Assembly (NCBI GenBank): GCA_038200435.1
Contig: JBBPXY010000059.1
Location: 12,010-76,009, forward strand
Reading direction: 5' to 3'
Source of the DNA: JBBPXY01 sp038200435
GTDB lineage: Bacteria > Actinomycetota > Thermoleophilia > Solirubrobacterales > Solirubrobacteraceae
DNA: 64,000 bases
The notes under the pieces were generated by a model. It had not been told where the DNA came from. It ran no database searches and saw only the letters and a list, made by a program, of their open reading frames with translations. Of this stretch, positions 54,777-63,492 are shown one piece after another (the stretch's first letter is position 1; each line of letters starts with the position of its first letter). A program made the translations under genes and the position numbers.

Positions 54777-55604
54777 CTAGGTCGTCATCCCCGTGAACTG
54801 ACCACCGGTGACGTTCAGCACCTGGCCGTGGACGAAGTTCGACCACGGCGAGCAGAGGAAGAAGACGCCACCGGCGGCTTCTTCGGGTGAGCCGGGACGG
54901 CCCAGCGGGATCAGCATCGCCGCCATGCCGCGGAGCTGGTCGGGGATGCCCAGCTGCACCTTCTCCCCGTCGATCTCCATGACGTTCGAGTCTTCCTTGG
55001 AGGCCGTCAGGCGCGTCTCGATGTAGCCGAACGCGACCGCGTTGACGTTGATCTTGAACTGGCCCCACTCCTTGGCCAAGGTCTTCGTGAGGCCGACCAC
55101 GCCCGCCTTGCCCGAGGAGTAGTTGGCCTGGCCGGCGTTGCCCATCGTGCCCGAGGTCGAGGAGATGTTGACGACCTTTCGGAAGTTCTCGACCCCTTCT
55201 TCCTTCTCCTTCTTGGCCGGCTCGCGGAGGTGCGGAGCGGCCGCGCGGAGCACGCGGAACGGCACGACGTTGTGGATGTCGAGCATCGACTGGAACTGCT
55301 CGTCGCTCCTCTTGTGCACCGGGCCGTCGCGCGTGTAGCCGGCGTTGTTGACGACGATGTCGAGCTGGCCCCAGGTGTCGATCGCCGTTTTCACAAGCTG
55401 ATCGCAGGAGTCGCCCTTGGTGAGGTCGCCGGCGAAGACGGTGGTCTCCCCGCCGATCTCGCCCGCGGTCTGCTCGGCGACGTCCTTGTCGAGATCGTTG
55501 ATGAGCACCTTTGCGCCCTGCTCGCTCAGCAGCTCGGCCGTCGCGCGGCCGATGCCACGCGCGGAACCGGTGACGATGGCGACCTTTCCGTCGAGAACTC
55601 CCAT
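54777..55604 (-). CDS. SDR-family oxidoreductase (3-oxoacyl-ACP reductase-like)
   Basis: A classical SDR of 275 residues: cofactor loop TGSARGIG (12-19), NNAG (86-89), Ser148/149 region NISSTSG, catalytic Tyr162 and Lys166 in YSSGK, and NVNAVAFGYIETRL. The ND at the end of beta-2 (LINDLDKDV) favours NAD(H). A long insert (EPAKKEKEEGVENFRKV) precedes the active-site serine, as in some hydroxyacyl-CoA dehydrogenases of lipid metabolism. It follows the acyl-CoA dehydrogenase gene on the same strand (51 bp), which suggests a shared fatty-acid pathway. Confidence 0.9.
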   Translation of the reverse strand: MGVLDGKVAIVTGSARGIGRATAELLSEQGAKVLINDLDKDVAEQTAGEIGGETTVFAGDLTKGDSCDQLVKTAIDTWGQLDIVVNNAGYTRDGPVHKRSDEQFQSMLDIHNVVPFRVLRAAAPHLREPAKKEKEEGVENFRKVVNISSTSGTMGNAGQANYSSGKAGVVGLTKTLAKEWGQFKINVNAVAFGYIETRLTASKEDSNVMEIDGEKVQLGIPDQLRGMAAMLIPLGRPGSPEEAAGGVFFLCSPWSNFVHGQVLNVTGGQFTGMTT

Positions 55605-55654
55605 GTGCGTCTCCTTGGTGGGGTGGAGCGGCGGTTATATCGAGCGGCGGCGCT

Positions 55655-56791
55655 TCACAGCCCCATCGTCCGCCCGAGGATCTCGCGCATGATCTCGTCG
55701 GTGCCGCCGCCGATCGGCCCGAGGCGCGCGTCGCGGGCGGCTCGCTGCAGCTCGAAGTCCTCGAAGTAGCCGGCTTCGCCGCGCAGCTGCAAACACTCAT
55801 CCATGACCTCGTAGGCGGCGCGCTGGGAGAGCAGCTTCGCCTGCGTGACTTCCTGGATGGCGTTGTGGCCGGTGACGAACAGTCCGAGGGCGAAGTACGT
55901 GAGGTCACGGCAGCCGCGCGCGCGCACCGAGAGCTCGGCGATCTTGTGGCGTACCGACTGGGTTGGCGTGCCGCTCGCCGCCTCCCGCGCGCGCTCGAGC
56001 GCGACGTGCATCGCCTCGACGGCACCGAGGGCCATCAGCAGCCTCTCCCACTGGAAGTTGGCCATGATGAGCTGAAAGCCGCCGTGCTCGGATCCCAACA
56101 GGTTCTCGACGGGCACGAACGCCTCGTCGAAGACCACCTCCCCGGTGTCCGAGGCGTGCCAGCCCAGCTTCTCGAGCTTGCTGGAGCGCACAGCGTCCTG
56201 CGCTTCGACGATCAGGAACGAGATGCCGTGATGGCCGCCCTCCTGTGTGGTCTTCACGGCCGTGACGTAGAAGGAGGCTCGCACGCCGTTGGTGATGTAG
56301 GTCTTGGATCCCCGCACCACCCAGCCGCCGTCCACCGCCTCGGCGCGCGTGCGCAGGCCGGCGACGTCGGACCCGGCGTCGGGCTCGGTGATCGCGAGCG
56401 CCGCGATGCTCTCGCCGCGGATCGCGGGAGCGAGGTAGCGCCGCTTCTGGTCATCGGTGCCGAACTTCCACACGGGCGGGGTGGCGATGCCGATGTGGGC
56501 GCCGATCCCGGCGGCCAGGCCTCCGGAGCCGCAGCGCGCGAGCTCTTCGGTGAACACGGCGTCGGCCAGGTATCCGCGGTCCGAGCCGCCGTACTCGACT
56601 GGGTACTTCAACCCCAGGAACCCGCGCTCGGCCAGCTTCCCGAACACCTCGTCGGGGAACCACCTCGCCTCCTCCCACTCGCGGGCGTGGGGCCGCAGCT
56701 CCGTCTCGATGAACTCCCGGACCTCCGCGCGCAGCTCCTCGTGCTCGGGGGTGAACGGCGGGGCGAGCGCCGGGGCGGCGGCGGCGCTCAT
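55655..56791 (-). CDS. Acyl-CoA dehydrogenase
   Basis: A FAD enzyme introducing an alpha-beta double bond into acyl-CoAs. The usual N-terminal helical, middle beta and C-terminal helical domains are present, with LAITEPDAGSDVAGL at the FAD/substrate site, WVVRGSKTYITNG, and the C-terminal RGEAGYFEDFELQRAARDAR and IGGGTDEIMREIL. The position of the catalytic Glu in the short-chain type (EGTxEI) is Gly here, so the base is probably elsewhere, as in isovaleryl or long-chain types. Length 378. Its ATG overlaps the RDD stop by 4 nt. Confidence 0.93.
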   Translation of the reverse strand: MSAAAAPALAPPFTPEHEELRAEVREFIETELRPHAREWEEARWFPDEVFGKLAERGFLGLKYPVEYGGSDRGYLADAVFTEELARCGSGGLAAGIGAHIGIATPPVWKFGTDDQKRRYLAPAIRGESIAALAITEPDAGSDVAGLRTRAEAVDGGWVVRGSKTYITNGVRASFYVTAVKTTQEGGHHGISFLIVEAQDAVRSSKLEKLGWHASDTGEVVFDEAFVPVENLLGSEHGGFQLIMANFQWERLLMALGAVEAMHVALERAREAASGTPTQSVRHKIAELSVRARGCRDLTYFALGLFVTGHNAIQEVTQAKLLSQRAAYEVMDECLQLRGEAGYFEDFELQRAARDARLGPIGGGTDEIMREILGRTMGL

Positions 56792-57516
56792 CGCGCGTCT
56801 GCCTTGGCCGCGTGCAGGCCTTCGAGGAACTCCTCGTCGGGCAGAGCAGGAGCGCCGGCGACCTTGGGACGAAGACCGTCCGCGAGTTGCTCCGCCAGAC
56901 GGCCGCGGGGACCTGGGGCCAGACCGTCGCGGCGCACCAGGAACTGCCGCACGGTCGCCAGGTCCTCGCGGGTGACGGCGGTGACGTCCCAGCCGGCGCC
57001 CGAGTGCTCGGAAGCGGAGAGAGGCGCGAGCCCGCCGGCGCCGTCCAGCTCGCGCCGTTCTCGCAGCACGAGTGAGCCGGCCGCCAGATCGCCCAGTCGC
57101 TGGTTGCGCTTGGTCAGGGCGACGGCCAGCAGGCCCACGCTGTAGACGCCGGGGAGGATGTCGATCACCCGCAGGATGTTGCGCACGGCACTCGCTCCGA
57201 CGCCGATCGGCCGCCCACCGTCGCGCACGACGCGCAGCCCCGACCAGCGCTTTCCGGGAGTGCGTCCGGAGCCCAGCACCTCGAAGAGCACGTCATAGGC
57301 GAAAAGCAGGAAGAATCCGAGGATGATGAGCAAGATCGTGCCCACCGAGGAAGAGGCGTGCAGCGCACGGGCGAGAAGGAACACGGCCAGGAAGATCGCC
57401 GCCTTAACGAGAGTGTCGAGAATGGATGCGCTAGCCCGGGAGCCCGCCCCGGCCAACACCATGTGCAGCTCAACGCCCTCGGGCGTGGCGATCGTGATGG
57501 TGTCTTCGTACTCCAT
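56788..57516 (-). CDS. RDD-family membrane protein
   Basis: The RDD domain occupies about residues 20-155, with two main hydrophobic stretches (ILDTLVKAAIFLAVFLLARAL and SVGTILLIILGFFLLFAYDVLFEV) and the family marks GRTPGKRWSGLRVV, VRNILRVIDILPG and RNQRLGDLAAGSLVL. About 80 hydrophilic residues follow. Function is unknown; RDD proteins often sit next to SpoIIM-like, MoxR and DUF58 genes, as here. The start codons of this gene and the divergent SpoIIM-like gene are only 15 bp apart. Confidence 0.9.
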   Translation of the reverse strand: MEYEDTITIATPEGVELHMVLAGAGSRASASILDTLVKAAIFLAVFLLARALHASSSVGTILLIILGFFLLFAYDVLFEVLGSGRTPGKRWSGLRVVRDGGRPIGVGASAVRNILRVIDILPGVYSVGLLAVALTKRNQRLGDLAAGSLVLRERRELDGAGGLAPLSASEHSGAGWDVTAVTREDLATVRQFLVRRDGLAPGPRGRLAEQLADGLRPKVAGAPALPDEEFLEGLHAAKADAR

Positions 57517-57531
57517 GTCTCGCCGCGCGCG

Positions 57532-58512
57532 ATGAATCTAGACGCTTTCCTGGTCGAACGGCGCCCGGACTGGGACGAGCTCGGACAGGCCGTAGCGGGC
57601 CGCAACGGGCGACCGGAACAACTCGGGCCGGACGGTGTCAGACGGCTCGGCCAGCTTTACCGAGCGGCCGCGGCGGACCTGGCGCTGCTCCGCCGCACAC
57701 ACGGGTCGGACGCGTCCGTGCGATCACTCGAGGATCTCGTCGGGCGGGCGCGGCTGGCCGTCTACGACTCAGAGCCGCGGCGTGGGTCTCTCCGCCACTT
57801 CGTATCGCGCGGGTACTGGCAGAGGGTGCGGGAACGTCCGGCGCTGCTGGTCATCGCGTGGACGTTCCTTCTCGTCTCGGGCGCACTGGGCGCGGTCTGG
57901 GCGGCTCATGACCCGGCGGCCGCCGTGGGGATCCTGCCGCGCGGCTACCAGGGCGTTGCCGAGCCCCATTCGGGGATCCCCCGAATCGGCGGCACGCAGG
58001 CCGGCGCGGTGTCGAGCCAGATCTTCACGAACAACATCCGGGTGGTGTTCCTGTCGTTCGCCGCCGGCATCACCGGAGGCGTAGGCACCGGCCTGCTGCT
58101 GCTCTACAACGGCGTGCTCCTCGGAGTCGTGGGCGGGCTCGGCTTCGGGCTCGGGACGGGCGATCAGTTCATCGAGCTTGTCGCCCCGCACGGGGTGCTC
58201 GAGCTCTCCTGCATCGCGGTGGGCGCGAGCGCCGGCTTGCGCATCGGATGGGCGCTCGTCGCACCCGGCCCGAGGAAACGCGGAACGGCGCTGCGCCTCG
58301 AATCGCGTTGCGCGGTCGAGATCGTCATCGGGACGATCCCGTGGCTCGTGATCGCGGGCCTGGTGGAGGGGTTCGTCACCCCGCAGCGCATCGGGGTCGT
58401 CCCAGCGCTAGCGGTCGGCTTCGGGCTCGGCGCGATCTACTGGGCGCTCGTGATGTGGCGGGGATCGCCGCCAGCGGACACCATCACAGCCGCGCCCGCG
58501 CCTTCGCCTTGA
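57532..58512 (+). CDS. Stage II sporulation protein M-like membrane protein
   Basis: A 326-residue membrane protein of the SpoIIM/DUF95 type. A soluble helical start (MNLDAFLVERRPDWDELGQ, LGQLYRAAAADLALLRR) is followed by five to six hydrophobic segments, including FTNNIRVVFLSFAAGITGGVGTG as two motif blocks FTNNIRVVF and SFAAGITGGVG. In Bacillus SpoIIM acts with peptidoglycan remodelling at engulfment; here, in a likely non-sporulating lineage, it belongs to the MoxR/DUF58 neighbourhood. Start ATG 57532. It overlaps the end of the DUF58 gene by 29 bp. Confidence 0.88.
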   Translation: MNLDAFLVERRPDWDELGQAVAGRNGRPEQLGPDGVRRLGQLYRAAAADLALLRRTHGSDASVRSLEDLVGRARLAVYDSEPRRGSLRHFVSRGYWQRVRERPALLVIAWTFLLVSGALGAVWAAHDPAAAVGILPRGYQGVAEPHSGIPRIGGTQAGAVSSQIFTNNIRVVFLSFAAGITGGVGTGLLLLYNGVLLGVVGGLGFGLGTGDQFIELVAPHGVLELSCIAVGASAGLRIGWALVAPGPRKRGTALRLESRCAVEIVIGTIPWLVIAGLVEGFVTPQRIGVVPALAVGFGLGAIYWALVMWRGSPPADTITAAPAPSP

Positions 58513-59731
58513 GATAGGCGCGTACGCAGCCGGTGGCCAGCGCCCCGGGGGGAGGCTCGATCACCTGAGCGCCGGCGCGCCGGATCTGCGCCACGGCCCG
58601 CGCTCGCGCGCCGAGCACGTCCAGCGCCGCGGTCGCGCGGTAGACGTCGAGCATCTCCGCCGGCGGCGTCCGCACCGCAGCTTCGAGGTCCGGGTCGGCT
58701 GCTCCCGCAACCACGACGGCGTGGCGCCGGGAGAGCACGGGCACAGCGCGCACCAGCGAGCGAGCCGCCGCTTCGTCGAGGATGTCGGTCAGCACCAACA
58801 CCAAAGCGCGCTTGCCTCCGCCGATGGCGCGGAAGGCCAGCTCGTAATCGGAGTCGACCGCCGCCGGCTCGAGGTCGAAGAGGGCCTGGACGCTCGCCCG
58901 CCCACCCGCGCGCCGGGGCCTGACATGCCGCCGCACCGCGGAGTCGAAGGCGAGCGCGCCGCAGCGATCGCCGACCTCGTCGGCCACCAGGCCCACGGCC
59001 GCGAGGGCGTCGAGAGCCTCGTCGAGCCGCGTACGCTCACCGAGCGGCGCCGCCATGAGCCGCCCGCAGTCGATGACGCAGATGACGTCGCGGTCCTGCT
59101 CCACGCGGTACTGGTTGCTCATGGGGCGCCCGAGCCGCGCGGTCGCGCGCCAGTTGACCTGGCGGATGTCGTCGTCCGGTGTGTAGTCGCGGATTGATTC
59201 GAACTGCGTCCCGAGCCCGAGCGGGCCACGGGAATGGAGGCCCTCCGCGCCCAGCCGCCCTTCGCGCACCGCGAGCGCGATACGGCGAGCCGCGGGGAGG
59301 TCGGGGTAGACCAGCACCTCGTCCTCTTCGGCCCATCGGTGATGCCAGGCACCCAACCCGAGCGGCCCTTCGAGGCGACCCGCGAGCGCGGGGAGGCGGT
59401 GGCGGCCACGCCGGCGGGGCGTGACGGTGATCTTGAGGCTGCCCTGACCCTCCTGCGGCTCCAGCGCGAGATCCGGCGGTGCCGCCTGGCGTAGGAGCAG
59501 GCGATCGCGGCCGGCGTCGTCGACCTCGACGGTGAGCTGGGCCGGCACTCCACGCGAGAGGATCGGGGGAAGGTGACGGTGCAGAACGGGGCGTTGGCGT
59601 GCGGCCCGGGTGTCGGCGATGGCGACCGCGACCAGCGCGACGGCCGCCAGCCCGACGAGCGCGAGCGGCAGGACCAGCCCGGCGAGTGCGACGAGCGCGA
59701 CCGCGAAAGCAGCGCGCGGGCGCGGTGTCAT
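58484..59731 (-). CDS. DUF58 (vWA-like) protein
   Basis: Two N-terminal hydrophobic segments (about 9-40) are followed by a beta domain and the DUF58 core FESIRDYTPDDDIRQVNWRATARLGRP, read as FESIRDYTPDDDIR and QVNWRATARLG. A von Willebrand A-like region with ICVIDCGRLM (degenerate DxSxS, here DCG) comes next. These proteins are partners of MoxR ATPases. Length 415. The start overlaps the MoxR stop by 4 nt. The role in chaperoning or envelope assembly is inferred from family and context. Confidence 0.91.
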   Translation of the reverse strand: MTPRPRAAFAVALVALAGLVLPLALVGLAAVALVAVAIADTRAARQRPVLHRHLPPILSRGVPAQLTVEVDDAGRDRLLLRQAAPPDLALEPQEGQGSLKITVTPRRRGRHRLPALAGRLEGPLGLGAWHHRWAEEDEVLVYPDLPAARRIALAVREGRLGAEGLHSRGPLGLGTQFESIRDYTPDDDIRQVNWRATARLGRPMSNQYRVEQDRDVICVIDCGRLMAAPLGERTRLDEALDALAAVGLVADEVGDRCGALAFDSAVRRHVRPRRAGGRASVQALFDLEPAAVDSDYELAFRAIGGGKRALVLVLTDILDEAAARSLVRAVPVLSRRHAVVVAGAADPDLEAAVRTPPAEMLDVYRATAALDVLGARARAVAQIRRAGAQVIEPPPGALATGCVRAYLKAKARARL

Positions 59732-60657
59732 CGCGGCACGGGCACTGCTCCGAGCGCCGTGCGCACAGCTTCGTCGGGCCCGTATCGCTCGAGTTCCGCC
59801 TCGGGAGTGAGTATCAGCCGGTGGCGCAGGACGGGCGCGGCCATGCCCGCGATGTCGTCCGGCGTGACGAAGTCCCGGCCCGCAAGCCGAGCCGCCGCGC
59901 GCCCGGCGCCGAGCAGATGCACGGCGGCGCGCGGGCTTGCGCCGAGGGTGACGCTCGGCAGTTGGCGCGTCTGGCGCACCAGGGCCACGACGTAGGCCCT
60001 CACCTCTTCGGAGGCCGAGGTCGCGTCCACGAGCTCGCGGGCCGCTCGCAGGTCGTCAAGCGTCGCGACGGCCTCGACCTCGGCGAGACCGGCGGGTGCG
60101 AGGCCGCGGTGGCCGAGACCGAGCATCGCGACTTCGTCGCTTTCGGAGGGATAGCCGACGTCGAGCTTGATGAGGAAGCGGTCGAGCTGGGCCTCCGGCA
60201 ACGGATAGGTGCCCTCGTACTCGACCGGGTTCTGCGTGGCCACGACGAGGAAGGGATCGGGCAACGGCTGCGGGCGGCCCTCGACCGACACCTGCGCCTC
60301 CTGCATTGCCTCGAGCAACGCGGCCTGCGTCTTGGGCGGGGTCCGGTTGACCTCGTCGGCGAGCAGCAGGTTCGTGAAGACGGGACCCGGGCGGAAGACG
60401 AGCTCGCCCTCCCGCAGGGCCATGGTGCCGGTGAGGTCGGAGGGCAGCATGTCGGGGGTGAACTGGACCCGCCGGAACTCCGCTCCGAGGGCCTTCGCTG
60501 TCGCGTTGGCGAGCAGCGTCTTGGCCACTCCCGGAACACCCTCGAGCAGTACGTGACCGCCGAGGGCGACGGCGGCGAGCATCGCCTCGACGCTGTCGCG
60601 CTGGCCGACGACCACCTTCTCCACCTGTTGCGCAACCCGATCCGCGAGCTCTCTCAT
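59728..60657 (-). CDS. MoxR-family AAA+ ATPase
   Basis: A 309-residue AAA+ ATPase. Walker A is the MoxR form GVPGVAKT (40-47), Walker B is LLLADEVNRTPPKTQAALLEAM (core LLLADEVNR), sensor 1 is VVATQNPVEYEGTYPLPEAQ, and the arginine finger region is QLDRFLIKL. MoxR ATPases act as chaperones for metal-cofactor insertion or complex assembly with vWA proteins. It is the fourth gene of the five-gene operon and lies directly upstream of the DUF58 partner. Confidence 0.95.
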   Translation of the reverse strand: MRELADRVAQQVEKVVVGQRDSVEAMLAAVALGGHVLLEGVPGVAKTLLANATAKALGAEFRRVQFTPDMLPSDLTGTMALREGELVFRPGPVFTNLLLADEVNRTPPKTQAALLEAMQEAQVSVEGRPQPLPDPFLVVATQNPVEYEGTYPLPEAQLDRFLIKLDVGYPSESDEVAMLGLGHRGLAPAGLAEVEAVATLDDLRAARELVDATSASEEVRAYVVALVRQTRQLPSVTLGASPRAAVHLLGAGRAAARLAGRDFVTPDDIAGMAAPVLRHRLILTPEAELERYGPDEAVRTALGAVPVPR

Positions 60658-61796
60658 GGCCTTCCTCTCTCGAGGAGCACCAAGGCCCGGCCGGCGGCGC
60701 GCGCTTCCTCTTCGTTCGTGGGTATGCCGTTCAGGGCTCGAGCCTCATCGGGCTCAAGCCCGAGTCGCTCGGCGGCCGTGAGGACGGCCTCGTCGCCGGC
60801 GTCGGCCGGGAGGGCGGCGCGTCGCAGGAGCCGGTCGCGGGCCGCACCGGCGACCGCGGCACTCGCGCGCGGGAGGTCGCCCGTGCGCGCGAGGAGCGTG
60901 GCGATCGCGTCGATGTAGACCCGTCGCGCCGGGGGCAGCTCGCGCCCTTCGAGCTCCGGAGGACCGAGCCGCCGCGCGTGGGAGGCCAGCCAGACGAGGG
61001 CGGCGAGCACGAGCCCCGCGAGCGCCCATCGCCAGCCCTCCGGAAGCGCACCGAGGCCGCGGCCACGGCCGTAGCCGTGCACGCTCTCGAGGAACGCGAC
61101 CGGGCGGTCCCGCTCTCCCGCGAGCGCCGCCCCGAGAGCGGCGTCGTCGGCTTCGCCGAGCAGCCGGTTCTGCAGGGGAGAGGGATCGGCGAGGAGGAAC
61201 AGCTTGCCGCTGTCTACCCTTCGCGCTACGGCCAGAGTCCCGCCCGGTCCTTGCAGAAGCGGGTGAGTCGAGCCGGGGTTGAGCCAGGTCCCGTCGCCGG
61301 CCGAGCGCACCGTTCCGACTGCGGGAAGCTCGGCGGGGGAGGTTGCGCCGGTCGGGCGGGCTGTACGCGGCCCCTCGTCGGACCATTTCGGCGGATTATC
61401 GATGACCTCGCCCAGCCAGGTTCCCGGCTGTCGTGCACCGACGACGAGCCGCCCGCCGGCCGTGACAAAGCGCTTGAGTGCTTCGGCCTCGGGGGCGACG
61501 ATCACGTCGGGGTCGAGCACGACCAACGTCATCGACGGGTCGACCGGGGTCGTGTCGAGCCTCCCGCGCAGACGCGAGATCGGGTGCCCGGTGCGCTGAA
61601 GGAGCTCGGCGTAGGCCGCGGCCCCGTTGGTCGCCGTCGCGTAGCTCGAGGAGCGAGGCCCGCTCGGGCCGGGGAGCAGCGCACCGATCCCTTCGAGCAG
61701 CGCGAAGAGCGCGAGCAGGCCCAAGAGCGGTAGGAGCCAGCGCGGCCGCCGCCGCCGCAAGCGGTGTGGCGCGGCGTCGAGCGACACCGCGCTCAC
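60654..61796 (-). CDS. DUF4350 domain membrane protein
   Basis: A TM segment at about 19-44 (LLPLLGLLALFALLEGIGALL) is followed by an extracytoplasmic domain with YATATNGAAAYAELLQRTGHPI and LVVLDPDVIVAPEAEALKRFV, as in DUF4350, and a second TM near 255-275 (WALAGLVLAALVWLASHA). A cytoplasmic helical tail with a SHARRLGPPELEGRELPPARRVYIDA segment closes the protein. Function unknown; it is a standard member of MoxR/DUF58/DUF4129 operons. Length 380, 4-nt overlaps at both ends. Confidence 0.86.
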   Translation of the reverse strand: MSAVSLDAAPHRLRRRRPRWLLPLLGLLALFALLEGIGALLPGPSGPRSSSYATATNGAAAYAELLQRTGHPISRLRGRLDTTPVDPSMTLVVLDPDVIVAPEAEALKRFVTAGGRLVVGARQPGTWLGEVIDNPPKWSDEGPRTARPTGATSPAELPAVGTVRSAGDGTWLNPGSTHPLLQGPGGTLAVARRVDSGKLFLLADPSPLQNRLLGEADDAALGAALAGERDRPVAFLESVHGYGRGRGLGALPEGWRWALAGLVLAALVWLASHARRLGPPELEGRELPPARRVYIDAIATLLARTGDLPRASAAVAGAARDRLLRRAALPADAGDEAVLTAAERLGLEPDEARALNGIPTNEEEARAAGRALVLLERGRP

Positions 61797-62485
61797 GAGC
61801 GGCCCGCCTCCTCAAGCACGCGCGGCCAGCCGGATCGCGCCGCCTCGATCTCCTCGGCGCTCGCTGACCGCCCGCCGTAGGTCACCTCGTCGAACGAGGC
61901 GGCCAGACCTGAGAACACGGGCGACCGCAGCGCCCTGGCCACTTCGCCGGTGGTCAGCGAGGGACGCAGCTCGATCGCCTTGCGCGCGTCGAGCCGGACC
62001 AGTCCCGCGCGGAAGCGCAGGCGCAGGGCCAGGTCGAGATTGTCCGCGCGGCTGGCCTCCTCCGCGCGCAGCTCGAGCTCGTCCGGGTCATCGGCCGATG
62101 TGATCAGCGCGTGCCGGTCTGACTCTCGCGTCTGCTCGGCTCGCGCCCGGCGCCGCACGCTGCCGCGAGTAAGCACGAGCGCGGCCAGCAGCACCAGCGC
62201 GGCCAGCACCGGCCAGAGCACGAACCCTCCGCCGGGAACGAGCTTCACGAGCTTTGCGAAGAAGCGCTCGATCGCGCGCTCGATGGGCTTGAGCGATCTT
62301 GCGAGGCTCGCGAAGAAGCCGTGCAGCGGGCGCGGCAGGCGGGTCGCGTGAAAGCGGCGTTCGGCGAGGATCGACCGCGCCTGCCGTCGCAACTGCGCGC
62401 TGTCCGGAGAGGCAGAGGCGAGCGTCGGCTGAGCCAGGCAACAGGCAGCCGCCGCGCAGAGGACGGCGGCGAGAGTTCGCGTCAA
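61793..62485 (-). CDS. DUF4129 domain membrane protein
   Basis: The 230-residue protein has a signal-like N-terminus (MTRTLAAVLCAAAACCLAQPTLA), an amphipathic region, a TM segment at about 95-112 (VLWPVLAALVLLAALVLTR), and a cytoplasmic DUF4129 domain (ADNLDLALRLRFRAGLVRLD ... ELRPSLTTGEVARAL ... FDEVTYGGRSASAEEIEAARSGW). Function unknown; it is a conserved partner in MoxR operons. Overlaps its neighbours by 4 nt. Confidence 0.85.
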   Translation of the reverse strand: MTRTLAAVLCAAAACCLAQPTLASASPDSAQLRRQARSILAERRFHATRLPRPLHGFFASLARSLKPIERAIERFFAKLVKLVPGGGFVLWPVLAALVLLAALVLTRGSVRRRARAEQTRESDRHALITSADDPDELELRAEEASRADNLDLALRLRFRAGLVRLDARKAIELRPSLTTGEVARALRSPVFSGLAASFDEVTYGGRSASAEEIEAARSGWPRVLEEAGRS

Positions 62486-63447
62486 CCCGAAGGCGGTGGC
62501 GGCGGAGACGAGCCGCCCGGCCGCTCGAGTCCCGTCGGCTCCTGCCCGGAGGAGAGGCCGTCCGGAGCCCGAGTCTCGGACCCGGCCGGCGCCGCGCCGG
62601 CCGGTGCCGCGGAAGCGGGGGCCGAGCGGCCGATCCCCTTCGCCAGGAGTTGCAGGTCGTAGCCCTCCTTGCGCACCCGCAGGTCGTAGTAGATGACCGT
62701 GATGCAGGCGGCGTAGAACGGGATCGAGATCATCTGCCCGGCGCCGTCGAGGATGCGCTGGAGCACCACGCGGAGCACCGGGCTACCCCCCGACCCGTGG
62801 AACGCGACGCCCAAGATGACCCCGATGATGGCGCTGAAGATGAACTGGATTACGACGACGAGGATCGTTGCGACGAAAATGGTCCCGAGCGTCGCCCACC
62901 AGCGGCCCTTGGTGAGCTCGAATGAGCGGCTGAGGGCCTTGAAGCCACCGATGCGCTCGACAAGCAGGACGGGCAGGGCGACGGAGAAGGCCACAAAGAG
63001 GTAAACGAAGGGAACGAAGAGAGCGACGAACGCGATGGCGAGGATCACGAACGCGATGATCGAGAGCCACAGCACCGGGCCCAGTCGCTTGACGGCAAAG
63101 CCCAGCGACTCCCGCCAGTTCGGCTTCTCGCCGAGGTAGGTGTCGCTCACGGCCTTGAAGCAGGCCGCGTTTGCCAGGAGAGTGATGAGCAGCACGAGCA
63201 CCGTGAGGATCAGCGCAATCACTCCGTAGGAGTCCAGATCGCTCTGTGACTGGAAGAGGAACTTCCCGTCGACGACCGTCGTGCCCGACACAGCGGAGGC
63301 CAGCAGGATCGCGGCCAGGATCTCGAACGGAACGATCACGACCAGCACCGTCTTGAACAGCTGCCCGGCGTTGCGCGTGTAGATCTTGATCGCCGCGTCG
63401 ATAACTTCCCCGACGCGAAGGGGGCGTAGCTGCGGAGTGGCGCTCAT
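62482..63447 (-). CDS. Multi-pass membrane protein (glycerophosphodiester-phosphodiesterase-like membrane domain)
   Basis: Six to seven hydrophobic segments over residues 25-265, with RPLRVGEVIDAAIKIYTRN at the N-terminus, TYLGEKPNWRESLGFAVKRL and FKALSRSFELTKGRWWATLG in loops. These features resemble the membrane domain family found alone or joined to glycerophosphodiester phosphodiesterases. A flexible Ala/Pro/Gly tail ends in PPPPPSG. No catalytic domain is present. It is the first gene of the five-gene operon, with its stop overlapping the DUF4129 start. Function unknown. Confidence 0.78.
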   Translation of the reverse strand: MSATPQLRPLRVGEVIDAAIKIYTRNAGQLFKTVLVVIVPFEILAAILLASAVSGTTVVDGKFLFQSQSDLDSYGVIALILTVLVLLITLLANAACFKAVSDTYLGEKPNWRESLGFAVKRLGPVLWLSIIAFVILAIAFVALFVPFVYLFVAFSVALPVLLVERIGGFKALSRSFELTKGRWWATLGTIFVATILVVVIQFIFSAIIGVILGVAFHGSGGSPVLRVVLQRILDGAGQMISIPFYAACITVIYYDLRVRKEGYDLQLLAKGIGRSAPASAAPAGAAPAGSETRAPDGLSSGQEPTGLERPGGSSPPPPPSG

Positions 63448-63492
63448 GCCGCGGACCCTACAACGGCCCGCGGCGAGCGGCTACACCGCTCT

